DNA from: Flagellimonas algicola
GTDB taxonomy: Bacteria > Bacteroidota > Bacteroidia > Flavobacteriales > Flavobacteriaceae
DNA: 64,000 nt
Reading direction: 5' to 3'
Assembly: GCF_005937185.1 (NCBI RefSeq)
Contig: NZ_VCNI01000001.1
Coordinates: 124,001-188,000, forward strand
Under the pieces are notes generated by a model. It did not search any database. It saw nothing but the letters and a program-made list of their open reading frames with translations, and was not told where the DNA came from. The position numbers and the translations under genes were made by a program. Positions 30,501 through 38,461 of the stretch are shown piece by piece (position 1 is the stretch's first letter; each line of letters opens with the position of its first letter).

Positions 30501-30627
30501 TGCGGATGATTATCACGGTTTTAATCCAGAACACGATGATAATGGAAATCCCAGGGCCTATGGCTCCCAAAGAGCAGGAACGCCAATATTCAGAACCATG
30601 ACTTTAGGTTTGAACATTGATTTTTAA
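27526..30627 (+). CDS. susC: SusC/RagA-family TonB-dependent outer membrane transporter (alginate)
   Basis: A 1033-aa protein: signal peptide (LLLIAILLVGIQSFAQ), carboxypeptidase-D-like domain (about 27-100), the TonB-box-like ELDEVVVVGYGTQ (about 104-116), a plug domain with IRGFG and DAASAAIYGSEGSNGVI, and a 22-stranded barrel ending in LGLNIDF. It imports alginate oligosaccharides across the outer membrane with the SusD-like partner encoded 17 bp downstream. It lacks the STN signalling domain carried by the two other SusC proteins in this window, which fits control by the FadR-type regulator rather than an ECF sigma. Confidence 0.95.
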   Translation: MNFKSKLLLIAILLVGIQSFAQDSYSVSGIVQDADNVPIPGVNVIVLNTTRGTQTDFDGNYALSVSDNEVIQFSYIGYATQTVIISGQATINITLQEDTSELDEVVVVGYGTQKKSTLTGSISKVVNDDLDQIAVSRVDEALIGQVSGVNIQATNAEAGGAPTITIRGFGSITADSGPALVVDGIVVSSEFLANIDMNDVESFEVLKDAASAAIYGSEGSNGVIMITTKSGKAGKTQFSYQTYIGFKEAHGSDDYRKSVADWARIEQAATGTLSGETLYAQDLVRITGIDRDWQDVFFDGGNVTSHSFSARGGSENTKFSASLRALHDEGVVITDDYTSYIANVKLDTKLTDKLKFGLRASPSFTEQRRLPTSIHNPTRQSPWLPIYHTEETLEFINRSNYPDVGVGDYFFENHLENRDYDNDGNTERPRTSGDSNPFAQYVEREHYEDNTKLFGSTYFSYEILDGLTAKTSLGITLEQRTRRRWDGTKHHAAGNSRAQYNLQNRFRTRLISDNTLNYSKTFGDHDLGLLAGMTIQQRKSEESITTGNGYSNDLLKNLQGATAIASFSEVNTELRKVGYFARVNYAYKDKYLFNASFRRDGSSVFGVNSKYGNFPAVSVGWNAAREDFLSSSDIVNNLKFRASYGLTGSENFNVGDQTVNVWPYLALLQNSNAIVDGSVAAGVSPLNIANALLQWEASEEFTVGVDYGFLNNRISGSLDYYQRNSDELLLNNPVSYITGFNNGIVNLGEVQNKGLELELRTRNIVSEKFRWSSTLIASTNQNELLSFGDSNNALIEDTYGRNSQWINRIGEPISSFWGYVVDTDVYDDTQFRTTYVDNPWNRINGQADDTIVKDLNGDGIITEEDKTILGDPYPDLLYSFTNDFQFGAFDLSFQVQGSLGAQVNNIGDQYFYNWFGNRTRSGGELQAVTDGLVPHTSFIQEKVLTSEVIASADYFSLRNVNLGYNFSDDLTSKLGLSNLRIYVTGQNLIYVTADDYHGFNPEHDDNGNPRAYGSQRAGTPIFRTMTLGLNIDF

Positions 30628-30644
30628 TTACTAAAAAACAAACT

Positions 30645-32093
30645 ATGAAACATATAAAATATTTAGTCTTTGCCATCACGGCATTTGTGCTTACTTCCTG
30701 CAGTGATGAGTTTTTGAACCCTTTACCGGACACTTCGGTAGCCGTGGATGCTTTTTTCCAATCCGATGAGGATGTATTGGCCGGTGTTATTGGGATTTAC
30801 GACGCCCTTCAAGGGGTAAATGAAAATACAGTGACCAATATTGGTACCGCCAATAGGGGAGTGCAATTTGAACACTTATTGACCGAGCACAGAACGGACA
30901 ATACAAGAAATGCGACCCTCGAAGGTTCCAAGTCAGATTTCCATAGATATGTGGTCAACGCCAACAATGTGGAATCCGAAGATTATTACGCTTCTATGTA
31001 TGAAGTGATTTTCAGAGCGAACAATATCTTAAACTTTATTGATGTTGCAGATGCTGGTAACCGAGCAAGGTATACGGCAGAAGCCAAGTTTTTAAGAGCG
31101 TATGCTTACTTCAAATTGGTAAGATTATATAGCGATGTTCCCTTGGTAACTGAAGTGGTAGGGCCAACAGATGAAGAAGCCCTGTTTACCAGAATCCCAG
31201 AAGAACAGATTTACACTCAAATTGTGGCCGATTTGCAAGAAGCTGTGGATGTTTTGGATAACTCTTTCAAATCAAGAGCTTCAAGAGCATCAGCACAAGC
31301 CCTTCTGGCAAAGGTATATTTAACTCAGCCCAGTCCCAATTATACCGGTGCTGAGCAACTATGTGAAGCCATTATCAGTAGTGGGAACTTTGCGTTGGAA
31401 CCTAACTTTTATGATGTGTTCTATTCCGAATTGAATGATGAGATCATTTTCGCTATTCAATACGAATCCGGAAATGCCCTGGAAAGTCAAAGCTTTTCAT
31501 CAGAATTCACCTCCGCCATTCGCGCCGGTAGGGAAGATGGGCAGAACATAGTCAATGACAATCTAATCACTGATTTTGTGGCCTTTGGCGGTGCAAGAAC
31601 CGCTATTTCATACACTACGGTCAATGGTTCCAATGAAGTGGCCAAATTCTTCCCAGATGGATTTGATTCCACGGCTGAACCAGACCCATACGGACCCAAT
31701 GCACGGAATGCAGGTAATGATTATATAGCTATACGTTATGCGGATGTGCTTTTGATGCACGTGGAAGCAGCCATAGGTTCAGGAACCACCACCTCTGATG
31801 CGGGTGCCTTGGTGTCATTTCAAATGATCAGGGATAGGGCGTTTCCAGAAACGGCACCAAATATAATATCCAGTGTATCCAAACAAGAACTATTGGTTGA
31901 AAGACGAGTGGAGTTGGCATTTGAGAATCAGCGTTGGTTTGATTTGCTACGATTTGGAGTGGCGGATGAGGTTTTGACGGCCCATGCTGCCGAAATGGGA
32001 TATATCTATAATTCCAGGGCCTTGTTGTTACCAATCCCGGCAAGGGAAATAAACATAAGTAAAGGTCTGTTAACACAGAACCCAGGCTATTAA
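30645..32093 (+). CDS. susD: SusD/RagB-family surface glycan-binding lipoprotein (alginate)
   Basis: A 482-aa lipoprotein (FVLTSCSDEFL, Cys at about 20) with the SusD N-terminal TPR-like region (AEAKFLRAYAYFKLVRLYSDVPLV near 145-165) and the C-terminal SusD signature (LLVERRVELAFENQRWFDLLRFG near 415-435). It forms the lid of the SusC transporter and binds oligosaccharide at the cell surface. It lies between susC (17 bp) and the PKD-domain gene (17 bp), clearly in one operon. Confidence 0.95.
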   Translation: MKHIKYLVFAITAFVLTSCSDEFLNPLPDTSVAVDAFFQSDEDVLAGVIGIYDALQGVNENTVTNIGTANRGVQFEHLLTEHRTDNTRNATLEGSKSDFHRYVVNANNVESEDYYASMYEVIFRANNILNFIDVADAGNRARYTAEAKFLRAYAYFKLVRLYSDVPLVTEVVGPTDEEALFTRIPEEQIYTQIVADLQEAVDVLDNSFKSRASRASAQALLAKVYLTQPSPNYTGAEQLCEAIISSGNFALEPNFYDVFYSELNDEIIFAIQYESGNALESQSFSSEFTSAIRAGREDGQNIVNDNLITDFVAFGGARTAISYTTVNGSNEVAKFFPDGFDSTAEPDPYGPNARNAGNDYIAIRYADVLLMHVEAAIGSGTTTSDAGALVSFQMIRDRAFPETAPNIISSVSKQELLVERRVELAFENQRWFDLLRFGVADEVLTAHAAEMGYIYNSRALLLPIPAREINISKGLLTQNPGY

Positions 32094-32110
32094 TTATTAT
32101 TCAAAAGACA

Positions 32111-34078
32111 ATGAGATATAACGTAAAAATATTTAACACGACGAGACTAGTGCTCTTAGTTTTGGTCACTGCAAGTTTTATGGTGAGCTGCGTTGGGGAC
32201 GAACTTTTTCGAGATGAATTTCCAGATTCAAATTCCAAGGTAGACACCATTTTTCCAGATGCAAATTTTGCATATGCTTCCACCTCGGAAGACTTTAGAA
32301 CCATTAGATTTAACAATCTTTCTTCAGAAGCAACTGCATTCGCTTGGGATTTTGGAGGAGGTAATACTTCTACAGATCAAGATCCTACATTCACATTTGA
32401 AGATGGGGAAGGTACATATCCAGTAACGTTAACAGCAACTGATGGCAATGGTGAATCAGGTTCGGTAACAATAGATGTTATTGTGGTTGAGGGCCCATTT
32501 CAGCCTATCATCCTTGAAGCTGGATTTGAAGATGACACCCTGCCTGACGGTGGTGGTGATGGTCGTGACTCTTGGAGAAACAGCGATTTGGGTGGCGTAA
32601 TTCAGATTACGGGTAGCCCGGTAACTTTTGGAGATCAAGGAGGAAAATTGCCATTACCTGCCGGAGATCGCGCTGGTTATCAAGAAATTACCGTTGATCC
32701 TGATACCAATTACGACTTGAGTTTTTGGTATACAATGTTGAGCGGTTCTTCAGACCCTAGGCTAATTGTCTCCGTTCTGGGAGTTACGGAAAATGGGGGT
32801 ACGTTTACCACATTGGAAGAAGTCGCTGACGGAACCATTGGGTCAATAACGGTCACTGATGACTCTGAGCCTGATGTTTATGTGCAGGCGAAGCTATCTT
32901 TTAATTCGGGTGGTAATAATACGGTGGCTATCTTTTTTACCAATGGAGATGTTGAAGCTAGATTGGATGATTTCACCATTGATATAGGAGCAGCTGGAGC
33001 AGTGCCACCTTCGGTTGGTTTTACCGCTTCTCAGAGTGAAGTCGACTTTTTGGAATATACGTTCGCAAATTCGTCAACAGGGGCAACGAGCTACGAATGG
33101 GATTTTGGAGATGGAAACACATCAACTGAAGAGTCTCCAACCCATGTTTATGCCTCAGCTGCAGAGTATACGGTTACGCTCGTGGCTACGAACGAATCAA
33201 ACCTTTCAAATTCACTAGCACAGAACATTAACATACTTGCACCGGTTACGGCAGATTTTACTTTTCAGGTAGATCCGGACGATTATAGAACGTATACGTT
33301 CACCGATGCTTCCGAAGGAGCTGAAATGTTGTTGTGGGAATTTGGTGATGGATTCCAGTTTACTGGAATGGATCCTTCACATACCTATACTGAAGATGGT
33401 ATTTATACGGTGACTTTGACTGCAACCAGTATTACAGGAAATACGCATGTGGCTACTGAGGACCTGGTAGTATCTGACGGATTTGTTGTTCAAGTGCTCA
33501 ACGGAACTTTTGATGAGTTTACGGTCAACACCGGTGATAATGCGGATGCTTGGGACATGACTCCCAATAGCACCGTAGTTGATAATGATGGCAACACCGT
33601 TCCTAGCCCGTACGATCCACTTTGGGATAATGGAGCTTTGGATTCCTGGCTCGAAACAGAATATGGGGATGACAGTGAACAGGCTGGCTCCACCAGTGAT
33701 GGAAATAATGGTACAAGAGGTGGAAAACTGGATGAGAGAGGACGTAGATTGTATCAGGTAGTACCCGTTCAGGTAGGAGAGACCTATACCTTCTCCATTG
33801 ATGCAAGGACCACCGCGGCCGGAATCACATCCGAAGTGTTTATATTGAATACTGAGATTGCCGATGAAACCGGTATCAACGCCAATCTTGGGGCAGACGC
33901 GGATGTTGATGCTTATTTTGCAATTCCTAATATTTTCGACACTGATGGTGATGCTTATGCTACGCATACATTTCAATTCACAGCATCAACCAATGAAATT
34001 GTTATATATGTAAGGAACATAGATGTGGTGGATGGTTCAGCAGAGGCCTTCTTTGATAACGTTGAAATCACAAATTAG
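32111..34078 (+). CDS. PKD-domain surface lipoprotein, probable alginate-binding protein
   Basis: A 655-aa lipoprotein (SFMVSCVGDE). Three PKD-like repeats are visible, each with the W-[DE]-F-G core: AFAWDFGGGNTS near 78, SYEWDFGDGNTS near 330 and LLWEFGDGF near 415. Carbohydrate-binding-like beta-sandwich regions lie between repeats 1 and 2 (about 130-295) and at the C-terminus (about 460-655). Proteins in this operon position, directly after susD, usually act as extra surface glycan-binding proteins. No catalytic motif is seen, so function rests on position and domain type. Confidence 0.85.
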   Translation: MRYNVKIFNTTRLVLLVLVTASFMVSCVGDELFRDEFPDSNSKVDTIFPDANFAYASTSEDFRTIRFNNLSSEATAFAWDFGGGNTSTDQDPTFTFEDGEGTYPVTLTATDGNGESGSVTIDVIVVEGPFQPIILEAGFEDDTLPDGGGDGRDSWRNSDLGGVIQITGSPVTFGDQGGKLPLPAGDRAGYQEITVDPDTNYDLSFWYTMLSGSSDPRLIVSVLGVTENGGTFTTLEEVADGTIGSITVTDDSEPDVYVQAKLSFNSGGNNTVAIFFTNGDVEARLDDFTIDIGAAGAVPPSVGFTASQSEVDFLEYTFANSSTGATSYEWDFGDGNTSTEESPTHVYASAAEYTVTLVATNESNLSNSLAQNINILAPVTADFTFQVDPDDYRTYTFTDASEGAEMLLWEFGDGFQFTGMDPSHTYTEDGIYTVTLTATSITGNTHVATEDLVVSDGFVVQVLNGTFDEFTVNTGDNADAWDMTPNSTVVDNDGNTVPSPYDPLWDNGALDSWLETEYGDDSEQAGSTSDGNNGTRGGKLDERGRRLYQVVPVQVGETYTFSIDARTTAAGITSEVFILNTEIADETGINANLGADADVDAYFAIPNIFDTDGDAYATHTFQFTASTNEIVIYVRNIDVVDGSAEAFFDNVEITN

Positions 34079-34103
34079 TAACACACAAACCATTGTTTAG
34101 GAT

Positions 34104-34140
34104 AAAAACCATCCGGACTGACATTTCAGGTCCGGATGGT
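34104..34140 (-). terminator. Strong hairpin between the PKD and PL7 genes, U-run on the minus strand
   Basis: ACCATCCGGAC and GTCCGGATGGT form a perfect 11-bp stem with an 11-nt loop. On the plus strand CACTAAAAA follows, so it is not a plus-strand terminator; on the minus strand a U-run follows. It may stabilise the upstream mRNA's 3' end or end an antisense transcript. Confidence 0.5.
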
Positions 34141-34207
34141 CACTAAAAAAGAAATGAAGAACACAGCGGTAGACATCCAAACGAATGTTGCAAACAAAAA
34201 CTCTTAA

Positions 34208-35122
34208 ATGAAAGTTCTCCAAAAGAAATATCTGGTACTTTTTATAATGGCCTTTTCGGTTGTTGTTGTCACGGCTCAAAGAGATACCAATAGTGTTGCG
34301 GCATCAGATGTTAAACCAGCAAAGAAGAAACAAAAGAAGAAGAAAAAGGTAAAACTTCCGAGCATTGATTTGAGTCATTGGAAGGTGACCATTCCTGAAG
34401 GCAAAGGCAAGGGAGGTGCCATAAGTGTTGCCCCCCCGGAGATTTTGGAATATGCAACCAATGAAACCTTAAAACCATATATGTACAATGATTCCACAGC
34501 AGGTGCCTTGGTGTTTTATGCATTTCCAACCGCGGCCACTACCGCGAATACGAAATATTCCAGATCGGAGCTGCGTGAACAAATGGTACCAGGAAACGAT
34601 AATGTGAACTGGACCTTCCCACAAGGCGGTACCCTAAAGGCCAAATTGGCCATGGATGAGGTGTCCCGGGATAAGAATGGGAAGTATCACAGGGTGATTA
34701 TTGCACAAATCCATGGAAGATTGACCAATGAGCAAAAAGAACTGATTGGACAGAAAGATAACAATGCACCACCCATCCTAAAAATATATTGGCATAATGG
34801 GAAAATTAGGGTGAAGACCAAAGAATTGGTAAATCCAGCGGTTTCTTCAAAAGGAATTTTGTACAAGGAGGCTTGGAAAGATGACAAAGGAAAGAATTTC
34901 CAGGAAGAAGTAGGTTTCGGGAAGTTCAATTTGGAGGTCAAGGTTTCGGATGGTAAAATGGTAGTCTCGCTCAATAAAAATGAGTTTTTCGTTTACGACA
35001 ATCCAAGTATTAAGCGATGGGGAATCTTTGAAAACTATTTTAAAGCAGGGAATTATTTCCAATCCCGAGATGAAGGAGCATATGCCAAAGTCAAGTTTTA
35101 CGAACTATCAGTAACGCATTAG
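34208..35122 (+). CDS. Secreted alginate lyase, polysaccharide lyase family 7, with lysine-rich linker
   Basis: A 304-aa protein with a Sec signal (ending about VVTAQ, residue 24), a lysine-rich linker (about 36-49) and a single PL7 jelly roll (about 50-304). The three PL7 signatures are intact: Arg119 in RSELREQM, Gln167-Ile-His169 in AQIHGRL and Tyr283 in YFKAGNYFQ. QIH points to guluronate-type linkages. No lipobox, so it is probably periplasmic or released. It follows the SGBP gene by about 130 bp that include a strong hairpin and precedes a paralogous PL7 by 11 bp. Confidence 0.93.
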   Translation: MKVLQKKYLVLFIMAFSVVVVTAQRDTNSVAASDVKPAKKKQKKKKKVKLPSIDLSHWKVTIPEGKGKGGAISVAPPEILEYATNETLKPYMYNDSTAGALVFYAFPTAATTANTKYSRSELREQMVPGNDNVNWTFPQGGTLKAKLAMDEVSRDKNGKYHRVIIAQIHGRLTNEQKELIGQKDNNAPPILKIYWHNGKIRVKTKELVNPAVSSKGILYKEAWKDDKGKNFQEEVGFGKFNLEVKVSDGKMVVSLNKNEFFVYDNPSIKRWGIFENYFKAGNYFQSRDEGAYAKVKFYELSVTH

Positions 35123-35133
35123 TAATAGGTTTA

Positions 35134-36060
35134 ATGAGCAACTATACACATATATTAGGCTTGCCACTTGTACTCTTTATGGGTTTGATCCTATTCAATT
35201 GTGAACCATCTTCAGAGGAGGTCCCAGAAACCACACAAGTGGAGGATGACCCAATGGAAGATGTGGTTGATGATACGGTTTCGGAAAATGAGGAACCAGA
35301 CTATTTGCTTCCAGAAATTGATTTGAGTCATTGGAAAGTAACCTTGCCAATTGGAGGGCCCGATGAAGTAAAACCACCAGAAATTCTGGATTATGCCACT
35401 AATGAGGCATTGCTTCCATATATGTACAACGATTCCACAGATGGCTCGTTGGTTTTTTACACCTTTCCAGGGTCGTCCACTCCTAATTCCACGTATTCCA
35501 GAACAGAATTGAGGGAGCAAATGGTGCCAGGGAGCAACAGCACCAATTGGACTTTTTCCGAAGGAGGGAGAATGAGGGGAACCCTTTCAGTTCCTTTTAT
35601 TTCGGAAGATGAAAATGGGAATAAATATCGGACCATAATCATGCAGATTCATGGCAGATTGACCAACGAACAACGGGATTTAATTGGAGAGGATGATAAT
35701 AATGCGCCACCAGTTTTAAAGATCTATTGGAATGACGGTAAAGTTAGGGTGCACACTAAAAAATTGAAGGATTTGAATGTGTCGGATGAAGAATTATTGA
35801 CTACTTCGGCATGGGAGGATGATGAACCCTATTCTTTTCCCAACCCTGTGGGCACAGAAAAATTCTCATTGGAGGTAATCGCGACAGAAGGGCGCATTGA
35901 GGTAATATTAAATGGCGAAGAGTCATTTATTAAGGAAAATGAAGATCTAGAAAAGTGGGGAGTATTCGAAAACTATTTTAAGGCAGGCAATTATTTAATT
36001 AGCAAAGATGAAGGTACATCTGCTACTGTAAAATATTATGAATTAGAGGTTGAACATTGA
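35134..36060 (+). CDS. Alginate lyase, polysaccharide lyase family 7 (lipoprotein with acidic linker)
   Basis: A 308-aa lipoprotein (LILFNC, Cys23) with an Asp/Glu-rich linker (about 24-56) tethering one PL7 domain (about 60-308). Signatures: Arg123 in RTELREQM, Gln171-Ile-His173 in MQIHGRL, Tyr287 in YFKAGNYLI. It is a close paralogue of the preceding PL7, including the shared ID-LSHWKVT start of the catalytic domain, but membrane-anchored and with a linker of opposite charge. The cell-surface anchored acidic linker resembles surface-export signals of Bacteroidota lipoproteins. Last gene of the susCD operon, followed by an inverted repeat. Confidence 0.93.
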   Translation: MSNYTHILGLPLVLFMGLILFNCEPSSEEVPETTQVEDDPMEDVVDDTVSENEEPDYLLPEIDLSHWKVTLPIGGPDEVKPPEILDYATNEALLPYMYNDSTDGSLVFYTFPGSSTPNSTYSRTELREQMVPGSNSTNWTFSEGGRMRGTLSVPFISEDENGNKYRTIIMQIHGRLTNEQRDLIGEDDNNAPPVLKIYWNDGKVRVHTKKLKDLNVSDEELLTTSAWEDDEPYSFPNPVGTEKFSLEVIATEGRIEVILNGEESFIKENEDLEKWGVFENYFKAGNYLISKDEGTSATVKYYELEVEH

Positions 36061-36079
36061 GTTAGTTAGGTTTTGATAG

Positions 36080-36106
36080 CTATTGGCCAATTTTGTTGGC
36101 CAATAG
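36080..36106 (+). terminator. Inverted repeat after the PL7 genes
   Basis: CTATTGGCCAA and TTGGCCAATAG form a perfect 11-bp stem with a TTTTG loop, 19 bp after the PL7 stop. No U-run follows, so it may be an mRNA-stabilising 3' hairpin rather than an intrinsic terminator. Confidence 0.5.
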
Positions 36107-36184
36107 TTAATCAAACAGCATGAAAATTTGGGAGTTGGCATTACTATAAACTATGTTTTCCTGATTAGGACAAATTGATTAAAT

Positions 36185-36209
36185 TTAACAAACCAATCTG
36201 GTTAACCAA
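36185..36209. promoter_or_regulatory. Operator 4 (weaker), upstream of the regulator gene
   Basis: TTAACAAACCA-ATC-TGGTTAACCAA keeps the right arm of the operator in full and the AAACCA of the left arm. It lies 18 bp before the regulator ATG and implies autoregulation. The degenerate left arm suggests lower affinity. No TAnnTTTG box is obvious here. Confidence 0.8.
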
Positions 36210-36227
36210 TTTTATTTGAGATAATTT

Positions 36228-36929
36228 ATGAGAGTTGACATTCTTACTAAGAGCGAAAACCGGGAGGTACAAAAGGAAATAATTTCCAAGTTACGTGACT
36301 TGATTAATTATAAAAATTTGGAACCTGGAGACAAGTTGCCTTCCGAAAGGATGCTTTCTGAAAAATTTGGTGTCAGTAGAAGCAATGTTAGGGAGGTTAT
36401 TCAAAAATTGGAATTTTTTGGCATACTAAAGTCCAGACCTCAAAGCGGAACCTTTATCGCGGATATCGGGCAGATAGCCATGAGTGGCATGATGGATGAT
36501 ATTTTAAGGTTGGAAGATCCTGATTTTAAGTCCTTGGTGGAAACACGGATCCTGTTGGAACTTAAAACTGTACGTTTGGCGGCATTAAGGCGGACAGATG
36601 AAGATTTGACGAAAATGAGGCAAGCCTTGGATGCCTACAAGGAGAAGGTCTTGAACGGACAAAAAGCTGTCGAGGAAGACCTACTGTTTCATCTGGCAAT
36701 AGCTCAGGCAAGCAAGAACAGTACCATGAATACGTTCATGTTGATTATTACCCCGGAGATTATTACAAATTTTGAAAAGTACCATGTTTGCGATGCCAAC
36801 CTCTCCTTTCAGGGAATTCAGGAACATGAAGATATTTACGAAGCAATAAAAGATCAGGATCCAAAAATGGCCAAGGAAAAAATGAAGGCGCATTTTAAGA
36901 TCTTGTATCAATATTGCTATAACATTTAA
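36228..36929 (+). CDS. FadR-subfamily GntR transcriptional regulator of the alginate locus
   Basis: A 233-aa protein with an N-terminal winged helix (about 10-80; LEPGDKLPSERMLSEKFGVSRSNVREVIQKLEFFGILKSRPQSGTF split over this span is typical of GntR) and a C-terminal FCD ligand-binding domain (about 100-230), with the acidic/His residues DLLFHLAIAQASKN near 146-159 and a later His in QEHEDIYEAI. E. coli UxuR and ExuR, which sense hexuronates, belong to the same subfamily and bind TTGGTATACCAA-type boxes, matching the four operators here. It probably represses the locus until a uronate-derived compound such as DEH or KDG binds. An operator 18 bp upstream suggests autoregulation. Confidence 0.92.
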   Translation: MRVDILTKSENREVQKEIISKLRDLINYKNLEPGDKLPSERMLSEKFGVSRSNVREVIQKLEFFGILKSRPQSGTFIADIGQIAMSGMMDDILRLEDPDFKSLVETRILLELKTVRLAALRRTDEDLTKMRQALDAYKEKVLNGQKAVEEDLLFHLAIAQASKNSTMNTFMLIITPEIITNFEKYHVCDANLSFQGIQEHEDIYEAIKDQDPKMAKEKMKAHFKILYQYCYNI

Positions 36930-36948
36930 TGGTCATTGTAATTAGGGT

Positions 36949-36976
36949 AAAAACAAAAATGCACGCTTTTGTTTTT
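36949..36976 (+). terminator. Weak terminator after the regulator gene
   Basis: AAAAACAAAA pairs with TTTTGTTTTT around ATGCACGC. The stem is AU-rich, 19 bp after the stop codon, and its 3' arm is itself the U-run. It separates the regulator from the MFS gene. Confidence 0.5.
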
Positions 36977-37158
36977 GCTAATTGAAATATTTGGAGGGAA
37001 GAAAACTAAACGGAATACGATAGCTGTTCCTACCTATCTGTAGGAATTACTTATCATGTTTAAGATTCAAAAGTGTTTGATAAATAGGGCTGGTTTGGAT
37101 TGGAACCATTTTGCCTACAGGGAAAACTCTTGTCGTACTTCCTTAAAACTTTAAAAAG

Positions 37159-38436
37159 ATGAAATTAAAAGGCTTACGTTGGTGGGTAATAGCATTAATA
37201 TGCATTGCTACCGTAATCAACTACATAGATAGAACGGCATTTGGTGTTATGTGGCCCGAAATGGGCAAGGATTTAGGCATGGATGAGGCGGATTATGCTG
37301 TTATGTTGAATGTCTTTATGATTACCTATGCACTGGGCAAATTCCTGTCAGGAAAACTCTACGATCAGATCGGTACGCGATTTGGTTTTGTGTTCTCCAT
37401 TGCCTTATGGTCAGCTGCAGCCGTACTTCACGCATTTGCCAGAGGTTTGGTGTCACTATCAATAGTGCGTGCCATGTTGGGTCTGGGTGAAGCGGGTAAT
37501 TGGCCGGGAGCCGTAAAAAGCAATGGGGAATGGTTTCCTGTTAAAGAACGTGCCATTGCCCAAGGTATTTTCAACGCTGGAGCCTCTTTAGGTAGCGTAA
37601 TAGCACCAGCCTTGATCGCATACTTGTATGCACAATTTGGATGGCGTACAACCTTTATCATTTTAGGTTTGGTCGGTTTTGTATGGATTTTCCCTTGGCT
37701 AATCGTCAACAAGGCAAAACCAGAGAAACATCCATGGATCACCGAAGAGGAAAGGAACATGATTCTCTCTGACCGAATTGCCCCTGTTGAGGAAACCCAA
37801 AAAGAAAAAGGATCTTCCCTAGCAAAAATTCTGAGCTACAGAGAATCTTGGGGTGTTCTGGTTTCAAGATTTTTTATAGAGCCAATTTGGTGGTTGTTTG
37901 TAGGATGGATGCCATTGTATTTAAACTCAAAATTTGGTTTTAGCATTGAAGAAATAGGATCAACCATATGGATTTCCTATCTAGGCGGAATGGCAGGGAG
38001 CATTTTGGGCGGATGGTTTTGTGGTAAACTGATGGAAAAGCATTCGGTTGATTATTCAAGAAAGATGTCCATTCTTATAGGAGGTGTCCTGATTTTCTTG
38101 GGACTCTTGGGAATCATATTCTTCGTGAAAGGCAATAATCCAATGACCTTCATTTATATTGTGGCCTTGGTACTATTTGGTTTCCAATTTGCCATTGGCA
38201 ATATCCAGACCCTTTCTAGTGACCTGTTAAAAGGCCCTTCAGTTGGAACATTGGCAGGTCTGGCAGGTACGGTAGCTGCTATTTCGGTTATTATCATGAA
38301 CTGGCTTATACCAAAGATAACCACGGTCTCGTATACCCCTGCATTTATAATAATTGCCGTACTAGCCCCACTGGCAGTACTATCCATATACATTTTAATA
38401 AGAAAAATAAAACCAGTCGAACTCGATTCGATATAA
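37159..38436 (+). CDS. MFS transporter, hexuronate (ExuT-like/ACS family) type
   Basis: A 425-aa protein with 12 predicted membrane helices in two six-helix halves. The N-terminal half has INYIDRTAFGVMWPEM in helix 1 and RAMLGLGEAGNWPGAVKSNGEWFP near 105-130, a hallmark of the anion:cation symporter family that includes hexuronate transporters ExuT and GudP. It likely carries unsaturated uronate or DEH across the inner membrane. It begins the catabolic operon MFS-SDR-SDR (25-bp gap to the first SDR), about 230 bp after the regulator gene. Confidence 0.88.
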   Translation: MKLKGLRWWVIALICIATVINYIDRTAFGVMWPEMGKDLGMDEADYAVMLNVFMITYALGKFLSGKLYDQIGTRFGFVFSIALWSAAAVLHAFARGLVSLSIVRAMLGLGEAGNWPGAVKSNGEWFPVKERAIAQGIFNAGASLGSVIAPALIAYLYAQFGWRTTFIILGLVGFVWIFPWLIVNKAKPEKHPWITEEERNMILSDRIAPVEETQKEKGSSLAKILSYRESWGVLVSRFFIEPIWWLFVGWMPLYLNSKFGFSIEEIGSTIWISYLGGMAGSILGGWFCGKLMEKHSVDYSRKMSILIGGVLIFLGLLGIIFFVKGNNPMTFIYIVALVLFGFQFAIGNIQTLSSDLLKGPSVGTLAGLAGTVAAISVIIMNWLIPKITTVSYTPAFIIIAVLAPLAVLSIYILIRKIKPVELDSI

Positions 38437-38461
38437 CGCACATCAAATAAAAAGACAACAA

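Noticed and set aside
33377..33976. 199-codon open frame antisense to the PKD-domain gene
   Set aside because: It is a shadow of repeat-rich coding sequence with no recognisable protein features.
37027..37046. TTCCTAC/GTAGGAA small hairpin upstream of the MFS gene
   Set aside because: Short 7-bp stem with no U-run or conserved partner; could be chance.
37091..37108. TTGGATTGGAACCA-like sequence before the MFS gene as a fifth operator
   Set aside because: It keeps only TTGG and ACCA with wrong spacing and no second arm; too degenerate to call.
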